Shown here one piece after another: positions 1 to 7,098 of a DNA stretch of 64,000 bases. Numbering within the stretch: position 1 is the stretch's first letter; each line of letters begins with the position of its first letter. A program made the translations under genes and the position numbers. The stretch spans positions 1 through 64,000 of the forward strand of contig CAZAUF010000001.1 in the NCBI GenBank assembly GCA_964488555.1, read 5' to 3'. The notes under the pieces were generated by a model that had not been told where the DNA came from, searched no databases, and was given only the letters and a program-made list of their open reading frames with translations. The DNA is from UBA2112 sp964488555 (GTDB lineage Bacteria; Patescibacteriota; Saccharimonadia; Saccharimonadales; Saccharimonadaceae).

Positions 1-31
1 ACTATATATTGTAATAAACTTATATTTATAT

Positions 32-64
32 TATAATTTTAAATTGTTCGGAGAAATTCTCCGA
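32..64 (+). promoter_or_regulatory. Promoter region with palindrome upstream of the secreted protein gene
   Basis: A TATAAT -10 box lies at 32-37 in very AT-rich DNA. It is followed by an 8-bp perfect palindrome (TCGGAGAA / TTCTCCGA, 48-64). A Shine-Dalgarno AAAGGA precedes the GTG start at 89. The palindrome would fall in the 5' leader and could be an operator or an mRNA hairpin; which one cannot be told from sequence. Confidence 0.5.
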
Positions 65-88
65 CGCTTTTAGTAGAAAGGACTCATC

Positions 89-421
89 GTGGGTCTCAGG
101 AAAAGATTAACGCCTCTTTTTGCTGCTGGGGCAATCGCATTAGGTGGCTTACTTGCGGCACCTGTCGCACAAGCCACAGGAAATCCGAGTGCGCTTGATC
201 GTGGTGACTTTACGATTCAGTGTAAGGCTCAGTACGGGGCTTACGGTTGGGCAGCACAGCTTACCGGCAGCACGGCCTATGGCTGGAAGTGTGTCTATCT
301 CACCGACTTCGGTGACCAGCGAGATATCAGTATTAACTCGTACTGTATGAACCACTGGGGTGTGTGGGCAATGACAACCAATCCGTCTGATCCTTATTCT
401 TGGAAGTGCCAAGGCTACTAG
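89..421 (+). CDS. Small secreted protein with two Cys-Trp repeats
   Basis: This 110-residue protein starts at GTG and has a clear Sec signal peptide: basic MGLRKRL, a hydrophobic stretch, then APVAQA as the likely cleavage site near residue 29. The mature 80-residue part holds two related motifs, Cys45 to Cys68 and Cys86 to Cys107, each opening with C-x3-(Y/W)G and closing with AYGWKC or PYSWKC. The four cysteines fit two disulfides. Similar short Cys/Trp repeats occur in actinobacterial secreted proteins, sometimes with proposed carbohydrate binding, but I cannot assign a family. An in-phase AAAGGA ribosome site supports the start. It is monocistronic, ending in a hairpin. Confidence 0.75.
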   Translation: MGLRKRLTPLFAAGAIALGGLLAAPVAQATGNPSALDRGDFTIQCKAQYGAYGWAAQLTGSTAYGWKCVYLTDFGDQRDISINSYCMNHWGVWAMTTNPSDPYSWKCQGY

Positions 422-426
422 GAGCG

Positions 427-457
427 ACCCTCTGCTTTCTTCGTGAAAGCAGAGGGT
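427..457 (+). terminator. Terminator-like hairpin after the secreted protein gene
   Basis: A perfect 13-bp stem (427-439 with 445-457) closes a 5-base loop, starting 6 bases after the stop codon. There is no long T run, so its efficiency as an intrinsic terminator is uncertain. Confidence 0.65.
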
Positions 458-497
458 ACTCCATAAATTATTGATTATCAAAAAATTCTGCACGCAC

Positions 498-520
498 AAT
501 ATCCTCTATGCGAGGATATT
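498..520. terminator. Hairpin between convergent genes
   Basis: A perfect 9-bp inverted repeat (AATATCCTC / GAGGATATT) with a 5-base loop is followed by TATTT on the plus strand. It lies between the secreted protein gene and the convergent response regulator gene and could serve either strand. Confidence 0.45.
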
Positions 521-533
521 TATTTCATGAAGA

Positions 534-905
534 CTATCTGAGTTTTGCGATGACGTCGAGGAGTTTTTTGGGGGTGATTTCTGCTTTGATGAGGTATGCG
601 TCGGCGTGGTGCTCCATGGCCATACGCGATTCCTCGTCCTGCTCGAAGTTGGTCAGGATGATGATTTTGGTATCGGGTATCAAATCTTCTTTGCCCCGGA
701 GAGCTTCCATGATCTCATTGCCGCGTCGCTCGGGCAGCATAACATCGAGCAATATGAGGTCATACGGCTTGTTGCGAGCTGCGATCAGGCCGTCGTTGCC
801 GCCGACCATCCAGTCAACTTCGTAGCCGGCCTTTTTGAGGCTGCGGACGTACATTTCACCGATAAAGCGGTCGTCTTCGATAACGAGTATTGATTTGATT
901 GGCAT
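534..905 (-). CDS. Single-domain response regulator (receiver only)
   Basis: This 123-residue protein is a stand-alone CheY-like receiver domain. The acidic triad Glu10-Asp11-Asp12 (ILVIEDD), the phospho-acceptor Asp54 in LILLDVMLP, the Thr of IIILTN and a C-terminal Lys (YLIKAE) are all present, and no output domain follows. The ATG at 905 is chosen because homology begins there; an upstream in-frame extension is not domain-like. It lies 73 bases downstream of the kinase gene on the same strand, so the kinase is its likely partner. Without an effector domain it probably acts through protein contacts or as part of a phosphorelay. Confidence 0.88.
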   Translation of the reverse strand: MPIKSILVIEDDRFIGEMYVRSLKKAGYEVDWMVGGNDGLIAARNKPYDLILLDVMLPERRGNEIMEALRGKEDLIPDTKIIILTNFEQDEESRMAMEHHADAYLIKAEITPKKLLDVIAKLR

Positions 906-978
906 TGCGTCTATGATAATACAAAATAAGCGGTTTGACCAGATAAAAATATTAGCTGAGAGAGGTCGGTAAAAAGAC

Positions 979-2529
979 TTATCCGCGATACATCGAGTGG
1001 TTACGAATCCACCCGCCGCCATGCTCTATGAGCGAGGCGTTGGAGCTGTTGCTAGCCTTGAGTTTGGTGGCGACGGTGTCATATATCGGCAGCGTGAAAC
1101 TGAAGGTCGAGCCTTCATTCTCAACACTGCGAGCCGTGATAGTGCCGCCGTGGGAGGAGACAATGGCCTTGCAGATGTAGAGGCCTATGCCGGTTCCGGC
1201 GACCGTTTCACGGCTGCGGTGTGAGCGATAAAATTTGTGGAACAGGTTCGGCAAGACACTTGTCGGCATGCCGATACCGCGATCGATGACAGAAATCTCG
1301 ACAAATCCAGGAACCGGACGCGCCATGACGTGGACCAACCCGCCCTCATTGCTGTATTTGATGGCGTTGTCGATGAGATTACCAAGGACTTCGCCGACGG
1401 CATTGGCATCGGCTGCAACAGTGGGCAGACTTTCGGGAATGTCGACCACTAGCAGACGGTTCTGTGCCTGTGCGCGTAGCTGCATGTCATCGGAAATCAA
1501 GTCGTATACGTGCCGGACGCTTTCTTCGGTGAGGTGTAGCTTGAGGTGACGACGATCATAGCGCGACGCGTTGAGGATGTTGTTGACGTAGCTGGTTAGG
1601 CGGTTCGCAGTGACGGTGAGACGCTGCATGAGCTCAGCCTGGTCGTCCTCGAGCACGGGCCCTAGCTCCTCTTGGAGTACGTCCAGGTAGCCGCGTATGA
1701 CAGTGATAGGTCCGCGCAGTTCATGTGCGGCAAACGAGATAAAGTCCAGTTCATCCTCTTCGGGCATATAGACACCGGTCCTGTCCAGCATAGTGATGAC
1801 GGTTTCGGCGGTGCTGTTTTTGCGGTAACTGACAACGACGTCAAAGATACGGCGGTCCTTTTCGCCGGGCAGCTTGTTGGCGACGCGAGACCAGGTACGC
1901 TCGGCCGACAGTTTGTTTCTGACGCTTTTTTCCAGCCAGTTGGTCAGCGAGTCATGCTCAGGAAACAGTAGATCAAGCACATCGTTGTCTTCGGTGTCTT
2001 TGCGGATGGGCGCGTGGCGGTTGGCGTAGATGACTTTGTGGTCCTTGTCCATGATGACGAGCCCCGGTGACATGTTGTCGAGACCATCCATGATGGAGCT
2101 GTCGATAGTGGCAGCTGGTGCTGCAGGCGTGTTGTTTTTAGCTGCTAGTTCGTACACTGTTTGCAGGACTTCTTTGAAGCCATCGTTGTCATACTCATAT
2201 GCATTGGGGTTGGGCGGTTTGGCTGCAGACGGTTCTCCAGACACCAGCACGATAGCTTGCACGAGATCCCGGAACGGACGCCCAATCATATGGATGAGCC
2301 AGATAGTCACGGCATTGTGTAGTATGGATGCAAACAGTGCAATCAGGAAGAACCATGGCACGCTGAGTTGGATGATGCCAGTAAGCTGAAGTGTCGTCAT
2401 GATGATGAGCATCACGCTGCACTGCGCGGCGGTGATGGTGATATAGGTACGACCACGGAACTTACGCCAGTAATCGCGCATGAGTGGCTGCTCGCCAGGT
2501 CGTTTGGTCGTGCTGGACTTTACTTCCAT
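979..2529 (-). CDS. Membrane sensor histidine kinase with PAS-like domain
   Basis: This is a 516-residue kinase. Two membrane segments lie near residues 30-80 with a very short outside loop, followed by a PAS-like region (LVIMDKDHKVIYANRH). The dimerisation/phospho-acceptor H-box is FAAHELRGPITVI and the ATPase domain has the N-box LGNLIDNAIKYS, DRGIGMP and TGIGLYI. The ATG at 2529 is preceded by GGAAAGG and sits inside the last codons of the DUF3048 gene, a 10-base overlap that implies translational coupling. The minimal outside loop suggests sensing in the membrane or cytoplasm. The receiver gene downstream is the probable target. Confidence 0.88.
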   Translation of the reverse strand: MEVKSSTTKRPGEQPLMRDYWRKFRGRTYITITAAQCSVMLIIMTTLQLTGIIQLSVPWFFLIALFASILHNAVTIWLIHMIGRPFRDLVQAIVLVSGEPSAAKPPNPNAYEYDNDGFKEVLQTVYELAAKNNTPAAPAATIDSSIMDGLDNMSPGLVIMDKDHKVIYANRHAPIRKDTEDNDVLDLLFPEHDSLTNWLEKSVRNKLSAERTWSRVANKLPGEKDRRIFDVVVSYRKNSTAETVITMLDRTGVYMPEEDELDFISFAAHELRGPITVIRGYLDVLQEELGPVLEDDQAELMQRLTVTANRLTSYVNNILNASRYDRRHLKLHLTEESVRHVYDLISDDMQLRAQAQNRLLVVDIPESLPTVAADANAVGEVLGNLIDNAIKYSNEGGLVHVMARPVPGFVEISVIDRGIGMPTSVLPNLFHKFYRSHRSRETVAGTGIGLYICKAIVSSHGGTITARSVENEGSTFSFTLPIYDTVATKLKASNSSNASLIEHGGGWIRNHSMYRG

Positions 2530-3623
2530 GTTACCTTTCCACTCTGGTTGGCCGGTACGGCTGTGATCCATGTCTGACCTCGATTGAGGACGATCGGGTC
2601 GCCGTTTTTGTCGACAAAACTGATCTGGCTGCTGCGATTGGCCTTTTTCCACTTACCCGATATCACGGTGCCATTTTGGAATACGCGAACACGACCGCTG
2701 CCGGTCGTCTTGATGTGTTCACGGTATCCGTCTTCGAAAACAAGGCTCATTTGTGTATCCATTACGATAACGACGCTTGGTTTGATAACACCAGCTTCGC
2801 GGTCCAGGTGTTTTGCGCCGCCCACATAACGAGTGTATGTATTGGTCGTCGCATCATACCGGTAATGGTTATTATACACTGGACTACTGATAGTGACATT
2901 GATTTTGGTAGCATTGGGCTCGGCGGCGGCTTTACCCTCTTGGCGCGGCCAGGATGTGAATTTCGATGTCGTGTATCCCTTGCGCTTGTTGAGCGCGTCC
3001 AGACGCTTAAAGTTGGTGTAGACGTTGTGTGGCGCGTAGCGATCAGTTGCGCGCCAGTAGGACGCGCCGTTGAAAAACTCGTCGATGTCGTGGTATGTGC
3101 CGTTACGAAGTTCGCGCAGTGCGAACAGGCTGCCGCCGACGTGTGCAACCGATGCCTGAAACGGTGCGACCCAATCGACGAAATAGAGGCGCACGCTGCG
3201 GACGGGTCCGATAAGCTTTGGCTTATCCTCCTGGTAGAGTGCCAGAAAGCGTGTGATGCCGCCTTCGGCGATTGCTTCGTAGACTACCCCGGCGTCTTTG
3301 AGCCCCGACTGCGGTCTGGCGGCGGGGCTGTTTTCGATCATGATGGCAGTGACGGCTCGCTTGGTAGTGGCTTCATCGGGCACCTCCTTGCCGGTCAGGG
3401 GTGAGTAATATTTGGGCTTTGGCGGCACGGACGGTACCGGTGTGGATTTTGCCACTGGTGCTGGCTGTGGCGAACGATACACCACCGCCCATACGATGAC
3501 CGCTGCGACAAGAAGTAGACCGGCGGTCGCGATAACGACCGCCGCGATGCGGTGGCTACGAATCCATGATTGGATACGCGCAATGGGGTTTTTATGGATG
3601 CCCAACATAAGCTTTAGCACCAT
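2520..3623 (-). CDS. DUF3048 (YerB-like) membrane-anchored protein
   Basis: This 367-residue protein has one N-terminal membrane anchor near residues 28-50 and a Pro-rich linker (STPVPSVPPKPK). The extracytoplasmic DUF3048 region includes RPQSGLKDAGVVYE, GGITRFLALYQ, GPVRSVRLYF and NVYTNFKRL. The family, which includes Bacillus YerB, has no firmly known activity. A TACAAT box overlaps the first ATG, so a second ATG at 3608 may be the real start of a near-leaderless message. The gene is coupled to a histidine kinase by a 10-base overlap, so it may modulate or be part of the sensing complex; that role is an inference. Confidence 0.82.
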   Translation of the reverse strand: MVLKLMLGIHKNPIARIQSWIRSHRIAAVVIATAGLLLVAAVIVWAVVYRSPQPAPVAKSTPVPSVPPKPKYYSPLTGKEVPDEATTKRAVTAIMIENSPAARPQSGLKDAGVVYEAIAEGGITRFLALYQEDKPKLIGPVRSVRLYFVDWVAPFQASVAHVGGSLFALRELRNGTYHDIDEFFNGASYWRATDRYAPHNVYTNFKRLDALNKRKGYTTSKFTSWPRQEGKAAAEPNATKINVTISSPVYNNHYRYDATTNTYTRYVGGAKHLDREAGVIKPSVVIVMDTQMSLVFEDGYREHIKTTGSGRVRVFQNGTVISGKWKKANRSSQISFVDKNGDPIVLNRGQTWITAVPANQSGKVTWK

Positions 3624-3668
3624 TGTAACAGATGGTGCACGAGTTTTCTGTGTATTCTGTCCAGATAA

Positions 3669-5261
3669 TTATTCTGTGCTGTCGATGGCCTTTTGCAATC
3701 GGTCGAGTACGCGGTCACGACCGAGGATTTCCATGGTTTCGGGTAAGCCAGGGCTGAATGGTGCCCAGGTGAGCGCGAATCGGACGAGGCTAAAGAGCGT
3801 GCCGGGTTTTTCGCCGGTTTGTTCAAGTAGTCTGTTTAGCGTTTCCTGCAGTGCTTCGGCATTGAATTCGGTTGATTCCAGTGCGGTTTTGGCGGCTGTG
3901 AGCAGATCTACGTGACGTGCGCGGTCGAGTTTTTTGAGCTGCTTATTGTCGTCGATCATCGACCAGTCGGGTGTCAGCTCGGTGAAGAAATACTCCGTGA
4001 GCAGCGGCAGATCGGTGAGGGTCTTAAGTCGGTCCTGCGCGAGTGCAAGGACTCGGCGTTTATAGGACTCCTCTGCCCTGTCTGCTTCGGCTGGCCAAAA
4101 GTCGGCTACTCGATTCCATAGATCATCGAGCGAGAGGTCGCGGATAAACTGTCCGTTCATCCACAGTAGGCGTTTTTCGTCAAAGCGCGCGCCGCTCTTT
4201 TGCACGCGGTCCAGGCTGAATTTTTCTATCAGCTCTTCGCGGGTAAAGACTTCCTGCTCTGTGCCATCATTCCACCCGAGCGTGGCGATGAAACTTAGTA
4301 ATGTCTCCGGTAAGTAGCCGTCTCGGATGTAATCCAGTACGTCTTTTGCGCCGTCGCGCTTGCTCAGTTTCTTGTTGCCCTGCTCGTTCATGATGTGGGG
4401 CATGGTGGCGAGGACTGGATGTGTGATTTCGAGTGCTTCGTAGAGATTCAGGTAGTTCGGCATGCTGCTCAGAAATTCCTGACCGCGGATGACGTGCGTG
4501 ATTTTCATCAGATAGTCGTCGATGATATGCGCGAAGTTATACGTCGGGTAGCCGTCGGATTTGATGAGGATGAAATCGTCGATGACTTCAGGACCACTAT
4601 GTAAGTCGCCCATGACTTCATCGTGCCATTCGTAGGGCTTGGGGTCGGATTTGAACCGTAGCGGCATGGTGCCGTCCCATGCGGGTGGGTTTTCTGGTCG
4701 GTGATTGCGGTACAGAAACGGTCGCTTCTCTGCCTGGGCCTGCTCGCGGAATTGCTGCACTTCTTCCGCCGTGTACGGGTCGGCGTATGCCCTGCCTGCG
4801 TCGATGAGTTTCTGCGCCCATTCTTTGTAGATGTCTAGCCGGTCGCTCTGGCGGTACGGTCCGTGGTCGCCGCCGATATCCGGCCCTTCGTCATATTGCA
4901 GGCCAAGTGCCTTCAAGCTTTGGATCAAGTGCTCGGCGGAACCCTCGACTTCTCTGTTTTTGTCGGTGTCTTCGAGTCTAAGCACGAACTGTCCGCTAGC
5001 TCGCCGCGCCACCAGCCATGCGAAAAGTGCCGTGCGAATACCGCCGACGTGCAAATAGCCGGTTGGACTTGGGGCAAAGCGAGTACGGACCACACTATGC
5101 ACCGACGCCCTGCCATCCGACGCAGTCGGATGCGCTGGCGTCTCTCGACGCCCCACTGTGTTGTCAGCTCCAGTACTCACTTCACCGTACCCTTTGTACG
5201 GCTCGTTCCGTGCTTCACTGTCGCCTTGTGGTGCATCCGAGTGCAAAGTGTGGTTTGTCAT
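3669..5261 (-). CDS. gltX: Glutamate--tRNA ligase with an N-terminal palindromic-element extension
   Basis: This is a class I aminoacyl-tRNA synthetase that charges tRNA-Glu. It has the HIGH-type motif in PSPTGYLHVGG, the KMSKS-type motif in KKLSKRDGA, and a catalytic core plus C-terminal anticodon-binding region of normal length. The family's first strand begins at VVRTRFAPSPTG near residue 58. The preceding 57 residues are extra and are encoded by a repeat also found inside the dus gene at 35447-35594. The start at 5261 is supported by a TATAAT box at 5270-5275, eight bases upstream, so the extension should be translated. In organisms lacking GlnRS this enzyme can be non-discriminating; that cannot be judged here. 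Confidence 0.95.
   Translation of the reverse strand: MTNHTLHSDAPQGDSEARNEPYKGYGEVSTGADNTVGRRETPAHPTASDGRASVHSVVRTRFAPSPTGYLHVGGIRTALFAWLVARRASGQFVLRLEDTDKNREVEGSAEHLIQSLKALGLQYDEGPDIGGDHGPYRQSDRLDIYKEWAQKLIDAGRAYADPYTAEEVQQFREQAQAEKRPFLYRNHRPENPPAWDGTMPLRFKSDPKPYEWHDEVMGDLHSGPEVIDDFILIKSDGYPTYNFAHIIDDYLMKITHVIRGQEFLSSMPNYLNLYEALEITHPVLATMPHIMNEQGNKKLSKRDGAKDVLDYIRDGYLPETLLSFIATLGWNDGTEQEVFTREELIEKFSLDRVQKSGARFDEKRLLWMNGQFIRDLSLDDLWNRVADFWPAEADRAEESYKRRVLALAQDRLKTLTDLPLLTEYFFTELTPDWSMIDDNKQLKKLDRARHVDLLTAAKTALESTEFNAEALQETLNRLLEQTGEKPGTLFSLVRFALTWAPFSPGLPETMEILGRDRVLDRLQKAIDSTE
5100..5245 (-). repeat. In-frame palindromic coding element, copy 1 (gltX)
   Basis: About 146 bp encoding the gltX N-terminal extension aligns with 35447-35594 inside dus. 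The core, 5172-5217, differs at only 2 of 46 positions from 35520-35565. The core holds the inverted repeat CCGTAC/GTACGG around 5185-5201. Further palindromes are GGCGTC/GACGCC and a perfect CATCCGAC/GTCGGATG near 5114-5132. Both copies are read in the same frame, giving peptides HSDAPQGDSEARNEP and HMDEVQGAIEARNEP at their starts. The pattern matches the concept of Rickettsia palindromic elements, though no sequence relation is claimed. Confidence 0.8.
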
Positions 5262-5269
5262 TAACGATA

Positions 5270-5275
5270 ATTATA
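5270..5275 (-). promoter_or_regulatory. -10 box of gltX (near-leaderless)
   Basis: TATAAT on the minus strand ends eight bases before the gltX ATG and there is no Shine-Dalgarno sequence. The transcript would start at or within a couple of bases of the start codon. Confidence 0.6.
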
Positions 5276-5318
5276 ACAGATGCCACGGTCCGTTTGTGTC
5301 GTGATACAATAAGCATAT

Positions 5319-5564
5319 ATGAGCGACGATCAATTTACGATACTGTTTAAAGAAATCAAAAAACTTGATGCCCGTATGGAAAATATGGCAACAAGGGACG
5401 ATATCGCTGAACTTCGTGATGAGATGCAAACAGGATTTGATCAAATCGCCTCTTGACTGGATGATGACGATACGGAACGTGCAGCCCTAGAGTCACAAGT
5501 CGATCGTCATGAGGGTTGGATTCACCAGCTGGCTGATGGTACGAGCATTGAACTAGCTTCATAG
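5319..5564 (+). pseudogene. Small coiled-coil protein gene interrupted by an in-frame TGA
   Basis: The frame opens at ATG 5319, nine bases after a TACAAT box. It encodes 45 residues (MSDDQFTILFKEIKKLDARM at the start, then charged helical sequence) and meets TGA at 5454-5456. It then continues open for 35 more codons (LDDDDTERAALESQVDRHEG...) to TAG at 5562. The sequence on both sides reads as one helical, charged protein of about 81 residues. A single C-to-T change (CGA to TGA) would explain the stop. Other genes here use TGA as stop, so this looks like a recent nonsense mutation; readthrough is the alternative. Confidence 0.65.
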
Positions 5565-5608
5565 AAGTCTGAGATATAAGGTTCATCCTAAGGGATGTTA
5601 TTTAAAGA

Positions 5609-6001
5609 TTACTTTTTCGGTCGAGGCGCGATGGTGATATTGGACATACCTTCACCGATGGCGGCCATACCCGCCCCTATGCTGCCAAGGCCGCGCACGA
5701 ATGCACGCCAGTTTTCGCGGCGGCGAGCCTTTTTTTGCTCTGGTGATTTCCAGTATGCATCCAGGTGCTGACTCACCTGTTCGCGCATAGTTTCAGTACT
5801 TCCGGGTTTTGCCTTTTCGAGAATAGCCGTTAACTCTTCTAAACTCCAGCCGTCCTGGTCGATCATTTTGATGCACTCATCATAGAGTCGCTCATCAATT
5901 TCTCGTGCGATTTCTAGTAGTACTTCACGCTGAATGTCGTATACAAGGTTGACTGCGTCGGCGGCGTCTTCGGAAGGCTCACGCGGATATTCGTTGGTCA
6001 T
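5609..6001 (-). CDS. Conserved-looking hypothetical helical protein
   Basis: This 130-residue acidic, helical protein has no recognised domain. The C-terminal third is basic then Gly/Met-rich (GLGSIGAGMAAIGEGM), resembling a short amphipathic or membrane-associated segment. The ATG at 6001 is preferred over an earlier in-frame ATG because a TATACT box (6009-6014) ends seven bases upstream of it, the arrangement seen at many genes in this window. It is transcribed alone. I do not recognise its function. Confidence 0.65.
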   Translation of the reverse strand: MTNEYPREPSEDAADAVNLVYDIQREVLLEIAREIDERLYDECIKMIDQDGWSLEELTAILEKAKPGSTETMREQVSQHLDAYWKSPEQKKARRRENWRAFVRGLGSIGAGMAAIGEGMSNITIAPRPKK

Positions 6002-6053
6002 TATTGTCAGTATATCAGATTGCAGTTCTTGTGTGGTCAAGGACCAGGAGCAT

Positions 6054-6983
6054 TTACAAGAGGCTTGTCGCGATGCGCCGTATCTGATCGCTGCTGAGTG
6101 GCGCGTCGCCCTCGATGGTATAGAGGATGCCGCCGTTGACCCAGGCGGCGTTGTTGTCGTAGGTATAGATAGTCAGGCCTCGCTCGGTGTATGGTATATA
6201 GTCGAATCCGGCCTTAGGTGACACGTAATTGTCGAGGAGTGCGGTGCTGTCCCAGCTGCTTTTGCTTTGGCTGATGGTAAAGTTTTGTAGACCGGCATTT
6301 GCTTTGAAGTTCATGCTGACTCGGCCGTCACTGTACTTGACCGGACCGTTCAGCGCGTAGCCATCAGGACGATAATCAGGATAGGAAGCCTCGATGCCTG
6401 CCTGTGCGGCTGCCACGCGGACAGAGAGCGATGGCATGTTGAGATATGTGAAGTATCCTCCCAGCATGACAACAGCCAGCGAAGCGGATAGTACGGCGAC
6501 CAGTCGCTGGCGCGGGCGGATTCGAGATTTGAGCGGACGACGCTTACGAGTCTTTCCTACTGCCGTCTTGATAGCGTCTTCCTTGATGTCTTTGGCGGTG
6601 ATGGTGTTTGTGAGCGGCTGAGATTTGATTTCCGAGAGCGTGTGTGCCTTGACGACATGCGGGTGCGGTGCAGGTGGCGGTGCTGGCGCGACCTCTACGG
6701 TCTTTGGGCTTAGCGCACCGACCGGGTGCGGTGCAAACTTATGGATATTGGCGTTTTTGTGAGGACGAGCGATATCCATGTGTCTGGCTGGAGACTTGTG
6801 GCCAATGATAGCGTGCTGCGGCTGAGGCTTCTGGAGTGCTCTGCGACGAAGTGTTTGCGAACGCTGCGGAGTACTATGCAGCTTGGTTGCCGGTGCCAGT
6901 TTCTTGCCGGAGCGTTTCACGGGCAAGCCGGTCACAGCATCGTAATCCTGACCATTGATGCTGATTGTGGCGGTTTTCCTCAT
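6054..6983 (-). CDS. Membrane-anchored protein with basic/Pro-rich N terminus and extracytoplasmic domain
   Basis: The N-terminal 150 residues are basic, Pro- and His-rich and cytoplasmic. One membrane helix follows near residues 162-180 (LVAVLSASLAVVMLGGYFTY). The outside domain of about 130 residues (YPDYRPDGYALNGPVKYSDG..., ending ISSDQIRRIATSLL-like) resembles DUF4367-type domains in pattern only. A Shine-Dalgarno AAGGGGAT precedes the ATG. It diverges from the PEGA-domain gene at 7099, and both face the envelope. Confidence 0.72.
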   Translation of the reverse strand: MRKTATISINGQDYDAVTGLPVKRSGKKLAPATKLHSTPQRSQTLRRRALQKPQPQHAIIGHKSPARHMDIARPHKNANIHKFAPHPVGALSPKTVEVAPAPPPAPHPHVVKAHTLSEIKSQPLTNTITAKDIKEDAIKTAVGKTRKRRPLKSRIRPRQRLVAVLSASLAVVMLGGYFTYLNMPSLSVRVAAAQAGIEASYPDYRPDGYALNGPVKYSDGRVSMNFKANAGLQNFTISQSKSSWDSTALLDNYVSPKAGFDYIPYTERGLTIYTYDNNAAWVNGGILYTIEGDAPLSSDQIRRIATSLL

Positions 6984-7098
6984 CCTATCCCCTTATGCCT
7001 ACTTTGTAATTATTATCTTATGCATATGCGACAATTTTTGCAATAGCAAAAGCGGGACGGTTCCGTAAAACTAAAGCTATTTGCTATACTATGTGCAT

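Noticed and set aside
2530..2652. N-terminal extension of the histidine kinase frame
   Set aside because: It only overlaps the DUF3048 gene in another frame; the ATG at 2529 has a good ribosome site and homology begins near it.
5454..5456. UGA recoded as an amino acid genome-wide
   Set aside because: Other genes, including purF (22968-22970), end properly at UGA and essential genes contain no internal UGA, so the standard bacterial code fits.
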